Assembly: GCA_938008535.1 (NCBI GenBank)
Contig: CALLKF010000143.1
Span: forward strand, 1-23,503
Direction: 5' to 3'
Source: an uncultured Saprospirales bacterium
GTDB lineage: Bacteria > Bacteroidota > Bacteroidia > Chitinophagales > JADIYW01
DNA length: 23,503 nucleotides
The notes under the pieces are model-generated. The model was not told the DNA's origin. It did not search any database and saw only the letters and a list, made by a program, of their open reading frames with translations. A program made the position numbers and the translations under genes. Positions 1 to 8,300 of the stretch are shown here, piece by piece. How positions within the stretch are numbered: the first letter of the stretch is position 1; each line of letters opens with the position of its first letter.

Positions 1-2
1 AA

Positions 3-296
3 GGCGAGCCGCCAATCGAAGACGAACTCATCGGCACCGTAGAGCCAAGCTCTGTAAAAACCGTAACGACTATTGATGAAGATGCTACTATTACCATGAG
101 CAACACAGGTACAGAAAAACTGTATTTTTCACTATCGCCTACGGAAGGCGCCGGTGGAATTGATTTCACGGTGCAGCAAGGCGAAACGCTGACTAAATCT
201 ACATCAGATATGAGCCCTGACGGCGACGGCAGTTTCTTATTAGTAAAAAATCCGGAAAGCGTAATCGGCAGTTATGAAGTGGTGGTGGTGATTTAG
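3..296 (+). CDS. 3' fragment of an unidentified protein, cut by the left edge
   Basis: The reading frame is open from base 3 to a TAG at 294-296, with no stop up to the left edge. The first ATG (96) is therefore probably internal, and this is the last ~97 codons of a longer protein. The peptide is Thr/Ser/Gly/Asp-rich with alternating hydrophobic residues and ends in Glu-Val-Val-Val-Val-Ile, as in a beta-sandwich domain of an extracellular or structural protein. I do not recognise the family. The first ~250 bases are visibly richer in G+C (CGCC, GGCG, CGGC) than the A+T-rich genes that follow, so codon use differs. A word repeat and a strong hairpin follow the stop, which supports this as a real gene end. 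Confidence 0.6.
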   Translation, partial: GEPPIEDELIGTVEPSSVKTVTTIDEDATITMSNTGTEKLYFSLSPTEGAGGIDFTVQQGETLTKSTSDMSPDGDGSFLLVKNPESVIGSYEVVVVI

Positions 297-335
297 AGAT
301 GTGATGTGAGATGTGAGATGTGAGAATTGAGATAT
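297..335. repeat. Intergenic word repeat (gatgtga type)
   Basis: GATGTGA-like words recur four to five times in a row directly after the stop codon of the first gene. They degrade to GAATTGAGATATT before the terminator hairpin. The architecture matches the other word repeats in this window, with a different word. Confidence 0.7.
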
Positions 336-336
336 T

Positions 337-369
337 AAAAAATCCATCGTGAGAGCGATGGATTTTTTT
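337..369. terminator. Bidirectional rho-independent terminator
   Basis: ATCCATCG (342-349) pairs with CGATGGAT (356-363) around a 6-nt loop. A-runs to the left and T-runs to the right extend the stem and give a U-tract on both strands. It ends the partial gene on the plus strand and can end the MFS/RmlD-remnant transcription on the minus strand. Confidence 0.85.
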
Positions 370-387
370 ATTTAGTGTGGTGATAAC

Positions 388-555
388 CTACAAGGATGCT
401 TTACTAACATAATCATCTACCGTAGAAAAACAAAAATCAGGATATTCGGTCATGAATTTTTTGTTCTTTAAACCGCCTTGTAACGGTTGTGCAGCTGCAT
501 TTATTTTTGGCGTGATGATGATTGTAAATGTAAGCTGATGATTTTCTATGAACTC
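388..555 (-). pseudogene. Remnant of a second RmlD-like gene (C-terminal part)
   Basis: Read on the minus strand, this stretch encodes LQGGLKNKKFM, EYPDFCFSTVDDYV and a preceding TPKINA. This nearly duplicates the C-terminus of the intact RmlD-like protein encoded at 1809-2681 (TPEINA, LQGGLKNKKFM, EYPDFCFSTVDDYV). It has no start codon and no Rossmann domain. It stops at 388-390 with a different tail (SKASL). It lies in the same frame as the upstream MFS gene, directly after that gene's stop codon (556-558). The two copies are diverged at third positions, so the duplication is not recent. I read it as a decayed paralogue truncated when the MFS gene arrived. It could instead be an in-frame readthrough tail of the MFS gene, which I consider unlikely. 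Confidence 0.75.
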
Positions 556-1737
556 TTATGAGTTGATTTTTGACTCAGTTTTACAAAAAATAATAAAATA
601 AAAAAATACCATTGTTGTAACAATTGCTGTTATAGCAAATGTATAATTTGCTCCAAAACGATACCAGATAAAACCTGCAAAAGCGCTGGCAAACATTGTG
701 CTAATACTTTGAAATCCTGCATAAGTTCCGATAGCAGTAGCAGTATCTTCTTTTAACGAAATATTACTAATCCATGCTTTTGCAATGCCTTCGGTAGCAG
801 CTGCATAACATCCATACATAAAAAACAAAACACCAAAAATATACAAATTGGAATTTACGGAAAATCCAATATATACTAAAATAAACAATAACAAGCCAAC
901 TAAAAAAGTATTTTTTAAACCTAAATTATCAGCTAAAATTCCTATCGGAAATGCAAATAATGCATATACTAAATTGTAAAAAATATAAACAGCAATTACA
1001 TTTGTATCAGACAAACCTGTTTCTTTAATTTTAAGTAATAAAAAAACATCTGAGCTATTGAAAAGCGTAAATAATAGTAATCCAATAACAACTTTCTTAT
1101 ACATTACCGGACTTTTTTTCCAGTAATCTATAAATGAAAAAAATGAAATTTTAGAAATAGAAATGTTTGTTTCTTTCTTCTTTTCTTTTAAAAAAGCAGT
1201 AGCGATGATGGCTAATATTCCGGGAAATACTGCAATAAAAAAAAGTAGTTTATAGTTGTTTGGATAAAAATATAAAAAAACCAAAGCTAACGTAGGACCA
1301 ATTGCGGCGCCTAAAGTATCCATAGAACGGTGAAAGCCAAATATTTTTCCTTTTGTTTCTGGCGTGGCTTCATCTGATAACAATGCATCGCGTGCGCCAG
1401 TTCTGATTCCTTTGCCAAGACGATCTAGAGTTCGTACTAAAAATATCCAGATAGGAAACGAAAATAGTATAGTAAGTGGTTTAGATAAAGCACTTAAAGT
1501 ATAACCGATTTGAACAAATGGAACTCGTTTATTGGTGCTGTCTGAAAGTTTTCCAAAATAACCTTTGCTTAAACCTGCAGTAGCTTCTGCAACACCTTCT
1601 AGTATGCCAATTATAAATATCGAAAAGCCAATACTTTTTAAATAAATTGGCATAATTGGATACAACATTTCACTGGCAATATCAGTAAATAAACTAACAA
1701 GCGATAATATCCAAACAACTCGTGAAATGTTCTTCAA
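556..1737 (-). CDS. MFS transporter (inner-membrane efflux/uptake carrier)
   Basis: A 393-residue polytopic membrane protein of about 12 hydrophobic segments, the usual length for a major facilitator superfamily carrier. The family signature is clear: SLFTDIASEMLYPIMP in TM1, GxLEGVAEATAGLSKG in TM2, and the loop motif DRLGKGIRTGARDALLS near residue 110, followed by HRSMDTLGAAIGP. It is expected to use a proton gradient to move a small molecule. The substrate cannot be told from sequence. The start is unusual: no ATG precedes TM1, and the frame can begin at TTG (1735-1737) or the ATT before it. The next ATG falls inside TM1. It lies 71 bp downstream of the RmlD-like gene in the same direction and sits between that gene and a broken copy of its 3' end, which suggests insertion into an older locus. 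Confidence 0.85.
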   Translation of the reverse strand: MKNISRVVWILSLVSLFTDIASEMLYPIMPIYLKSIGFSIFIIGILEGVAEATAGLSKGYFGKLSDSTNKRVPFVQIGYTLSALSKPLTILFSFPIWIFLVRTLDRLGKGIRTGARDALLSDEATPETKGKIFGFHRSMDTLGAAIGPTLALVFLYFYPNNYKLLFFIAVFPGILAIIATAFLKEKKKETNISISKISFFSFIDYWKKSPVMYKKVVIGLLLFTLFNSSDVFLLLKIKETGLSDTNVIAVYIFYNLVYALFAFPIGILADNLGLKNTFLVGLLLFILVYIGFSVNSNLYIFGVLFFMYGCYAAATEGIAKAWISNISLKEDTATAIGTYAGFQSISTMFASAFAGFIWYRFGANYTFAITAIVTTMVFFYFIIFCKTESKINS

Positions 1738-1808
1738 AATATTTTTTTTAAAAGATAAAGGAATTTTGAATGACAGAATTTATTAAAATCAATTTCTATT
1801 TTTTTACA

Positions 1809-2681
1809 CTATGCAATAATATTTCGCACGTAATCATCTACCGTAGAAAAACAAAAATCAGGATATTCAGCCATGAATTTTTTGTTCTTTAAACCACCTT
1901 GTAATGGACGAGGTGCCGGTGCGTTAATTTCTGGAGTTGTTAGCGGAATTAAATCGTATTCAGCTTTTGGAAAATATTTTAATATCGTTAATGCTAATTG
2001 TACTCGATTCATATAATCAGTACTTGCAATATTGTAAACGCCAGATTTTTTATCACGCAATAATAAAAATAAGCAACGTGCTATATCAGTAGCATTAATT
2101 GGTGTTGCGTATTGATCAACAGGTAATTTAAGTGTTAATTTTTGCTGGTTCAAAATCTGATCAATAATTCTGGATATAAAATTTTTACCACGTTCTTCAT
2201 CACCATATACATTCGTAATTCGTAAAACTAAATTGCTTGAATTGGCAGCTAATACAAGTTGTTCGGCTTCCAACTTGTGTTTTCCATAAAGAGAAAGTGC
2301 ATTTGGTTTAGCTTCTTCATCATAAGGTCCGTTTTCACCATCAAAAATATAATCAGTAGAAATAAAAACTAATTTAGCATTTATTTTTTTTGATAAGCCA
2401 ATGATGTTTTTGGTAGAATGAACCGTTTTTTCATAGCTTTCTGCTTCGTGATGTTCGCAATAATCTACATGTGTCAGCGCGCCACAATGCAGTATAACAT
2501 CTGGTTGAAAATCGTGCACATTAAAATTTTCAGTGTTATCTAAATTCAAAGTATCAAAATAAGCGGTATTGGCTGCTTGATAGGAAAAATGACTTCCAAC
2601 ACATTGCCAATTTTTTTTATTGAAATAGTATAAACAATTTGATCCAACTAAACCTGATGCGCCGATGATAAATATTTTCAT
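1809..2681 (-). CDS. RmlD-like sugar-nucleotide reductase (extended SDR)
   Basis: A 290-residue NAD(P)-dependent oxidoreductase of the RmlD_sub_bind family. The Rossmann motif GASGLVG is at residues 7-13. The active-site region STDYIFDG is at 108-115 and the catalytic YxxxK is YGKHK at 132-136. Family members reduce dTDP-4-dehydrorhamnose to dTDP-rhamnose in the cytoplasm, using NAD(P)H, for cell-surface glycan. No RmlA/B/C partners are in the window, so the exact sugar is not proven. The ATG (2679-2681) overlaps the TGA of the upstream glycosyltransferase (ATGA), indicating translational coupling. The C-terminus is duplicated as a remnant at 388-555. A non-sugar reductase of the same superfamily remains possible. 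Confidence 0.85.
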   Translation of the reverse strand: MKIFIIGASGLVGSNCLYYFNKKNWQCVGSHFSYQAANTAYFDTLNLDNTENFNVHDFQPDVILHCGALTHVDYCEHHEAESYEKTVHSTKNIIGLSKKINAKLVFISTDYIFDGENGPYDEEAKPNALSLYGKHKLEAEQLVLAANSSNLVLRITNVYGDEERGKNFISRIIDQILNQQKLTLKLPVDQYATPINATDIARCLFLLLRDKKSGVYNIASTDYMNRVQLALTILKYFPKAEYDLIPLTTPEINAPAPRPLQGGLKNKKFMAEYPDFCFSTVDDYVRNIIA

Positions 2682-3754
2682 GTAAATAAGTTATAAGTAG
2701 TAAGTAATAAGTAGAAAGATATGAATTTTAAATCACTGAATTTTTTGATGCCCTTTGCAAAATAATTCCATATTATACTTTCGTTGAGAATGCCAATTTT
2801 ATTTGGTTCACCAACAGCAATGGTTTGTTGTAACAGTTCGTTTTCTGTACGCTTTTTGTCCCATTTATGCGTGGTGCTTTTATATTCATTTAAACCATCT
2901 CGAATTGCTTTAGCTTCGGCAATATTTCCTTTTGCTAAGGCAACCAATGCTGCTAATTGGTCTAACCTGTTTCTGGTTGAATAGATTTTTTGCAAATCCA
3001 CTTCCGATAAATTTTTGCGCAACAGTTTTCTATTGTTTCTGAAATTTAAAAATGTTTTTTTAGGATTCGACTTATGTAGTGTTCCACCACCAACATGATA
3101 AACTATGCTTTCGGCGCAATAGCCAATCTTATAACCTAAATTTTTTAATCGCCAGCATAAATCTATTTCTTCCATGTGTGCAAAAAAATCAGCATCGAAA
3201 CCGCCAACTGCATGAAATAATTTTGCATTTATAAACAAACACGCACCGCTTGCCCAAAATATTTCACCACTTTTATTGTATTGATTTTCGTCTGTTTCAC
3301 ACCTGTCAAAAATTCTGCCACGACAAAAAGGGTAACCGTATTTATCAATAAAACCACCAGCTGCGCCAGCATATTCAAATTTATTTTTTTCGTGAAAGGA
3401 AAGAATTTTTGGTTGACAAGCTACCATTAGTTTATCTTTTAACATAAAATCCATTACGTTTTCAATCCAGTTTGGCGTTACTTCAACATCTGAATTTAAC
3501 AACACATAATAATCACTTTCAATTTTTTTTAGTGCATCATTATAACCACCAGCATAGCCAGTGTTTTTGTCGTTTATAACAATTTTTATAGATGGAAAAT
3601 TTGTTTTTAAAAAGGCAACAGAATCATCTGTTGAAGCATTATCAGCAATAATAATTTCAGTGTTTGGATACGTTGTGTTGGCTATCACGTTTGGCAAAAA
3701 TTGTCCGAGCCAATTTTTTCCATTATAGTTTAATATGACAACTGCTATAGTAAT
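2678..3754 (-). CDS. GT2-family glycosyltransferase (rhamnosyltransferase-like)
   Basis: A GT-A fold glycosyltransferase, family 2, acting at the cytoplasmic face of the inner membrane on a surface glycan. Motifs in order: IAVVILNYNG (first beta strand), IADNASTDDS, the DxD-like NSDVEV, then GFDADFFAHMEEIDLCWR with the acidic catalytic region. The first ATG is at 3697, but the family's N-terminal strand IAVVILNYNG is encoded upstream of it in the same frame, which stays open to a TAA at 3764-3766. The only start candidates there are ATT (3752-3754) or ATA. ATT-ACT-ATA-GCA is one base away from ATG-ACT-ATA-GCA, so an altered or mis-called ATG is likely. The C-terminal ~14 residues are encoded by a word repeat, an acquired tail. 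Together with the RmlD-like gene it suggests deoxysugar transfer, by inference. Confidence 0.85.
   Translation of the reverse strand: MTIAVVILNYNGKNWLGQFLPNVIANTTYPNTEIIIADNASTDDSVAFLKTNFPSIKIVINDKNTGYAGGYNDALKKIESDYYVLLNSDVEVTPNWIENVMDFMLKDKLMVACQPKILSFHEKNKFEYAGAAGGFIDKYGYPFCRGRIFDRCETDENQYNKSGEIFWASGACLFINAKLFHAVGGFDADFFAHMEEIDLCWRLKNLGYKIGYCAESIVYHVGGGTLHKSNPKKTFLNFRNNRKLLRKNLSEVDLQKIYSTRNRLDQLAALVALAKGNIAEAKAIRDGLNEYKSTTHKWDKKRTENELLQQTIAVGEPNKIGILNESIIWNYFAKGIKKFSDLKFISFYLLLTTYNLFT
2683..2716. repeat. Word repeat (taagt/ataagtag type) forming the end of the GT2 gene
   Basis: Plus-strand words TAAGTTATAAGTAGTAAGTAA and variants recur here. On the minus strand they are translated as the last residues of the glycosyltransferase (a run rich in Tyr, Leu and Thr ending NLFT) and run up to the ATGA overlap with the RmlD-like gene. 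Confidence 0.75.
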
Positions 3755-3771
3755 AGTTATAAGTTATAAAG
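3749..3771. repeat. Word repeat (ttataagt type) at the start of the GT2 gene
   Basis: TAGTAATAGTTATAAGTTATAA covers the presumed start codon and leader of the glycosyltransferase gene. It is the same word class as at 2683-2716 and 3809-3850. Confidence 0.65.
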
Positions 3772-3808
3772 TTGAAAAATACAAAAAATATGTTTACTAA
3801 TTTCTTTA

Positions 3809-3850
3809 TCTAATTACTAATATCTTATAACTTACGACTAATAACTAATT
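3809..3850. repeat. Word repeat (ttactaa/ttacgacta type) at the end of the acyltransferase gene
   Basis: Words such as TAATTACTAATA, CTTATAACTTACGACTAATAACTAA recur. On the minus strand this run includes the last codons (Ile-Ser-Tyr-stop) of the acyltransferase gene and continues into the spacer. Confidence 0.7.
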
Positions 3851-4719
3851 CCTGCACGTTTCCAACGTCTGTGGCTCCATAGCCAGTATTCTGGTTTGTC
3901 TTGAATATCTTTTTCTAAAAAGTGAACATACTTTTCTGCAATGGTGTTTGCTGTTTCCTTACCTGCATTTTCGGTAATGGTTTCAAAATTAATTTCGTAA
4001 TAACCACGATTTATTTTTTTGATAGATGTGTATAAAACAATAGCATTTGTTTTGCGCGCCAAATTATCAAAACCATTAAAAAAAGGCGTTTTGATGGATA
4101 AGAAATTTGTCCAGTAAGCATTATCGGTATCAACAGGTGTTTGGTCGGCAACAAAGGCAACCAACGATGGTTGCTTTTGCAAATTTACATACAACGATTT
4201 CATTTGATTCATTCCTACTAATTGGCATCCAAAACGTGAACGGTTTTTAACCAAAAACCTTTCAAACGTTTTATTACTTGGTGGCGCGTAAATAGCATAC
4301 GAAGGCAACTTAGTTTCCATGCCTGCAACAAAAGAAGCCCATTCCCAATTTCCATAATGACCTAATACTACAAAAATATGCTGACCAGTTTCTTCGTATT
4401 TTTTGAGCATAGCATAGCTGTTGTGATGCACTTGAATTCTTCGTTGTAGTTCTTCTTTAGAAATAGAAATAGATTTGATAGTTTCAAAAATAAAATCTGC
4501 AAAATGACGGTAATAATTATCGCGAATAAACCATAATTCTTCGCTGCGTTTGTCTTTGAATGCGTGAATTAAATTTAAATCGATAATGGTTTTTCTGTAA
4601 GAATAAACGCGTATTAAAATTAAGTAAAAAAAATCAGAAATCATATATAATTTACCTAAATTTATCCATGATAGTATTTTAGCAAAAAATAATCCGATTT
4701 TAGTGAGCAACCATTGCAT
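3838..4719 (-). CDS. Lipid A acyltransferase-like protein (LpxL/HtrB family)
   Basis: A membrane-associated acyltransferase of the Lip_A_acyltrans family, which transfers a fatty acyl chain from acyl-ACP onto lipid A or another glycolipid at the inner membrane. Counting from the upstream ATG at 4734, hydrophobic stretches lie at residues ~8-45. The catalytic HX4E motif is HYGNWE (His126, Glu131), followed by PSNKTFERFLVKNRSRFG and VAFVADQTP. The length (~295 residues) is typical. I place the start at the second ATG (4717-4719) because a TACCTTCG -7 element lies four bases before it, leaving almost no leader. The upstream ATG (4732-4734) would overlap that promoter and add only five residues. 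It is the first gene of the minus-strand envelope cluster. Confidence 0.87.
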   Translation of the reverse strand: MQWLLTKIGLFFAKILSWINLGKLYMISDFFYLILIRVYSYRKTIIDLNLIHAFKDKRSEELWFIRDNYYRHFADFIFETIKSISISKEELQRRIQVHHNSYAMLKKYEETGQHIFVVLGHYGNWEWASFVAGMETKLPSYAIYAPPSNKTFERFLVKNRSRFGCQLVGMNQMKSLYVNLQKQPSLVAFVADQTPVDTDNAYWTNFLSIKTPFFNGFDNLARKTNAIVLYTSIKKINRGYYEINFETITENAGKETANTIAEKYVHFLEKDIQDKPEYWLWSHRRWKRAGISY

Positions 4720-4723
4720 GCTG

Positions 4724-4731
4724 CGAAGGTA
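4724..4731 (-). promoter_or_regulatory. -7 promoter element TACCTTCG before the acyltransferase gene
   Basis: On the minus strand TACCTTCG is followed by CAGC and then ATG. It fits the Bacteroidota -7 pattern TAnnTTTG with one change and has the same spacing to ATG as the element at 10040-10047. The transcript would be leaderless or nearly so. No clear -33 TTTG is seen. Confidence 0.55.
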
Positions 4732-4993
4732 CATATTTGCAATAAAATAAAAGTTTCAATCACATTATCTTAAAATAAAAGCGTAAGAAGTGGCTTTTTA
4801 GCACAGATTTCTGGCATATTTCAATATTCTTTAATGCATTCATACTATTATTGTTAAATTTAATTGAACAAGCTGAAATTGCTAAGAAGATTGATAAAAT
4901 ATCTTTAATTTTATAATTACTGATTATCAGTTAACTACAACTAATTAGTTTTTTTGTACTACTTTTTAATTAGATAATTGAATTATTAACTAT

Positions 4994-5365
4994 ATGAAAT
5001 ATTTTTTTTACACTTTTCTCTTTCTTTTTCCTTTTTTTTTGAAAGGACAAACTATAGAAAAATATACTTACAAAATAAGTTTTGCTTCTACTATTAAAAT
5101 GGATGTAGATGAAACAAAAGCTTGGATTCAGAAATTTACGCATGCTGATTTTCTTTCTTTAAATCAAACAGAACATTTCGTTTATGTAGAAACTGCAAAG
5201 CCAATTAATAAAAATCTCGTGTTGAATAAACTTATAAAAGTGAACATTCCAGCTAAAGAAATAATAGATTTTGAAAATAAAAAGCCAAACGATTTAACAG
5301 CAGAACAGAAAGAAAAACTGAAGTTGGAATTGGAAGCAAAGGTGAAAGAGTTAAAAACTAAATAA
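4994..5365 (+). CDS. Small secreted protein of unknown function
   Basis: A 123-residue protein with an N-terminal signal peptide (MKYFF followed by a Phe/Leu-rich core, probable cleavage after LKGQ or nearby). The mature part is alpha/beta-like and highly charged at the C-terminus (EQKEKLKLELEAKVKELKTK, a predicted helix). I do not recognise the family. It is followed after only 11 bases by the giant T9SS cargo gene, with AAGGTAAG as a possible ribosome site between them, so the two are probably co-transcribed. A role as a small partner of that secreted protein is only a guess from position. The 259-bp divergent spacer upstream holds no gene I can see. Confidence 0.75.
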   Translation: MKYFFYTFLFLFPFFLKGQTIEKYTYKISFASTIKMDVDETKAWIQKFTHADFLSLNQTEHFVYVETAKPINKNLVLNKLIKVNIPAKEIIDFENKKPNDLTAEQKEKLKLELEAKVKELKTK

Positions 5366-5376
5366 GGTAAGTAGCG

Positions 5377-8300
5377 ATGGATAAAATTTTACAACCAATA
5401 TTTTTAATAATCAGCATTTGTACAAGTAATTTATTATTTGCACAAACAACATTGTTAAGTCCAACAATAAACAATGGTGGTTTTGAAAGTGGTGCAACTG
5501 GTTGGACAAGAGTCAATGCTGGTGGTGGTGCTGCTGATAAATGGCAAATTGGAACTGCTACTGCATTTGCAGGCACTCAAAGCGCGTATGTATCAAATGA
5601 TGGCGGCACAACAAACGCATATACTGGCGGCACATCAAGAGTTCAGCATATTTACAGATCCATTACATTTCCGGCAGGGGAGCCAACTATTACATTAACG
5701 TTTCAATGGAAATGCGATGGTGAAGGTGCTGCTTTTGATTGGGACAATTTAAAGGTATTTGTGTCAGGAACAACGCCAACTGCCGGAACAGAAAACGCTG
5801 TTGTAGATCAAGTTGGAAGCACATGGTATAATTTTCAAACAACGTGGCAAAGTGCAACTATTAATTTACCTGCATCACTTGCAGGAACGACAGCAAATTT
5901 AATTTTTCAATGGAAATGCGATGGCTCAGGTGCTTATGATCCACCAGGTGCAATAGATGATGTTACTTTAGTTACGTCAACAACACCAGTTGGTTCCGGT
6001 TGTACATCTAATACCACGCAATATCCATCATCAACCATTACACCAACATGTAATGGTACGTTAGAAACTATCACATCGGCTGGTTATGCTACAGAATATT
6101 CTGTAGTCAGTGTAACATCAGGCACGCCTTACATTTTCAGCACAGATATTTCTACAGATTATTTAACTATTGCAAACACATCTGGTGGCACACCAATTTA
6201 TGCATCAGGTACTACACCTGTTAGTTGGACAGCAACTTTTACAGGAACTGTTCGAGTTTATAATAATACCAATAGTTCATGTGGAACGAATACAAGTTTC
6301 CGCTACCGATATGTTCAATGTGGGACACTTCCAACGCCACCAGCAAATGATGACTGTTCAGCAGCAACTGCTTTTCCGATTGTTCCAACAGATGGAACTT
6401 GCGCAACTTTATCCAACCAATCAATAGCAAATTCAACCAATTCAAATGTAACTCCAAGTGGCGCATGTACAAGTAATTCAGGCACGCCAGCTAATGATGT
6501 TTGGTTTTCATTTATTGCTTCTGCAACCACACATATACTTTCTGCAACTTGGGTTTCCGGCGAAACGGATGTGTATTGGCAAGTATTTTCTGGTGCTTGT
6601 GGTTCTACGATGACAGCTATTTTATGTACAGATAATAACACTGGTGGTACATTAACTGGTTTAACAATTGGTCAAAAATATTATGTTCGATTATACAGTT
6701 ATTTTACTGGAACAACGGTACAAAATATTTGCATACAAACAACGCCACCACCACCGACAAATGATAATTGTGCTGGTGCAAAAGCGTTTCCTGCATTTCC
6801 ATCAGATGGTTCTTGTTCTGCTTTAAATAACCAATCAAATGCAAGTTCAACGAATTCAAATGTAACACCAAGTGGTGCTTGTTCCAGTAATTCAGGTACG
6901 ACAACCAATGATGTTTGGTTTTCATTTGTAGCACCATCTACAATAGTTAATTTTACAGCTTCTTGGGTTTCTGGTGAAACAGATGTTTACTGGCAAGTAT
7001 TTTCAGGTGCTTGCGGATCAACCATGAGTGCTATTTTATGTACTGATAATAATACAGGTGGATCGATTACTGGTTTAACGGTTGGACAAACATACTATAT
7101 AAGAATGTACTCTTATTTTACTGGAACTACTGTCCAAAATTTATGTTTAACAAATCCTTGTCCTTTGGGTACACCAAATAATGATTTGCCATGTAATGCC
7201 ATAAATGTTTCTTTAGGTTCAATTGCTTCTGGTAATAATGGTTGCTCTTCCAACTCAGGCGAGCCTGCAACACCATCTTGTTGGACAAGTGGTAATGTAA
7301 ATACTGTCTGGTATTCATTTGTAGCACCTGCTAATGGGAAAGTAAAAATAAGAACAGCACCTGGTACATTAACCGAAACACAAATTGCAGTGTATTCAGG
7401 AACTTGCGGTACTGGTTTGACGCTTTTGGATTGCAACGATGATGCTCCTGATTGTGGTTATACAACATTAACGATATCAGAACTAACTGTAACAGGTTTG
7501 GTAAGTGGCGCAACTTATTATATAGCCGTTGATGGTAATGATGATTTGACTGGAACTTTTGCTATTACGGTTATTAATAAAAATTCAACATATCCATCTT
7601 CTTCTGGACAAGAATGTGTGACACCGATAACAGTTTGTAATTCAATAATTGATGTTGGTGATCCTGGATATCAAGGTATAGGATTTACTTGCGACCAAAC
7701 TTCTGATGCCAGTGAAAACTGTACAACAGGCGAGCGAGGTTCTGTGTGGTATAAAATTATCATAGATAATCCGGGAACACTTTATTTTAATATTGTTCCT
7801 AATGATTACAATGGAATTAGTGGTGATGAAACCGATTATGATTTTTTATTATGGAAAGTAAATGGAGCAAGCTCTACCACTTGCACAGCTATTAATACTG
7901 ACGGAGGTGCAAATACGGTTGCTTGTAATTATAGTTATTTAGGTGTTACTGGTTTGTCGCCAACAGGAAGCACACCATCACCATATTCTGGATATGATGG
8001 TGCTTATGAGACAGGTGTTACTGTTTCTGCAGGCGATGTGTATTTATTAGCGGTACAAAATTATTCAAATAGTACATCTGGCTTTACACTTGATTTTACA
8101 AGTACTGCTGCTGGTGTTGTAAATTATGGCACACCAGCAGCAGTAACATGGACTGGTGGAGCAAATACAACCAATTGGAATACCAATGTAAATTGGGGTG
8201 GCTGCACAATACCAACTTGCGGAATTAACGCGATTGTTTCACCATCATCGTCTTTTCAACCAATAATAACCGCTGCAATGGGAATTGTCAATGTCAGAAA

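Noticed and set aside
2678..3697. Glycosyltransferase starting at the ATG at 3697
   Set aside because: This would omit the first beta strand IAVVILNYNG, which is encoded in frame just upstream and is conserved in GT2 enzymes.
4920..4930. Perfect palindrome CTGATTATCAG upstream of the small secreted-protein gene
   Set aside because: Only 5+1+5 bp in very A+T-rich DNA, with no second copy and no promoter context; too weak to call an operator.
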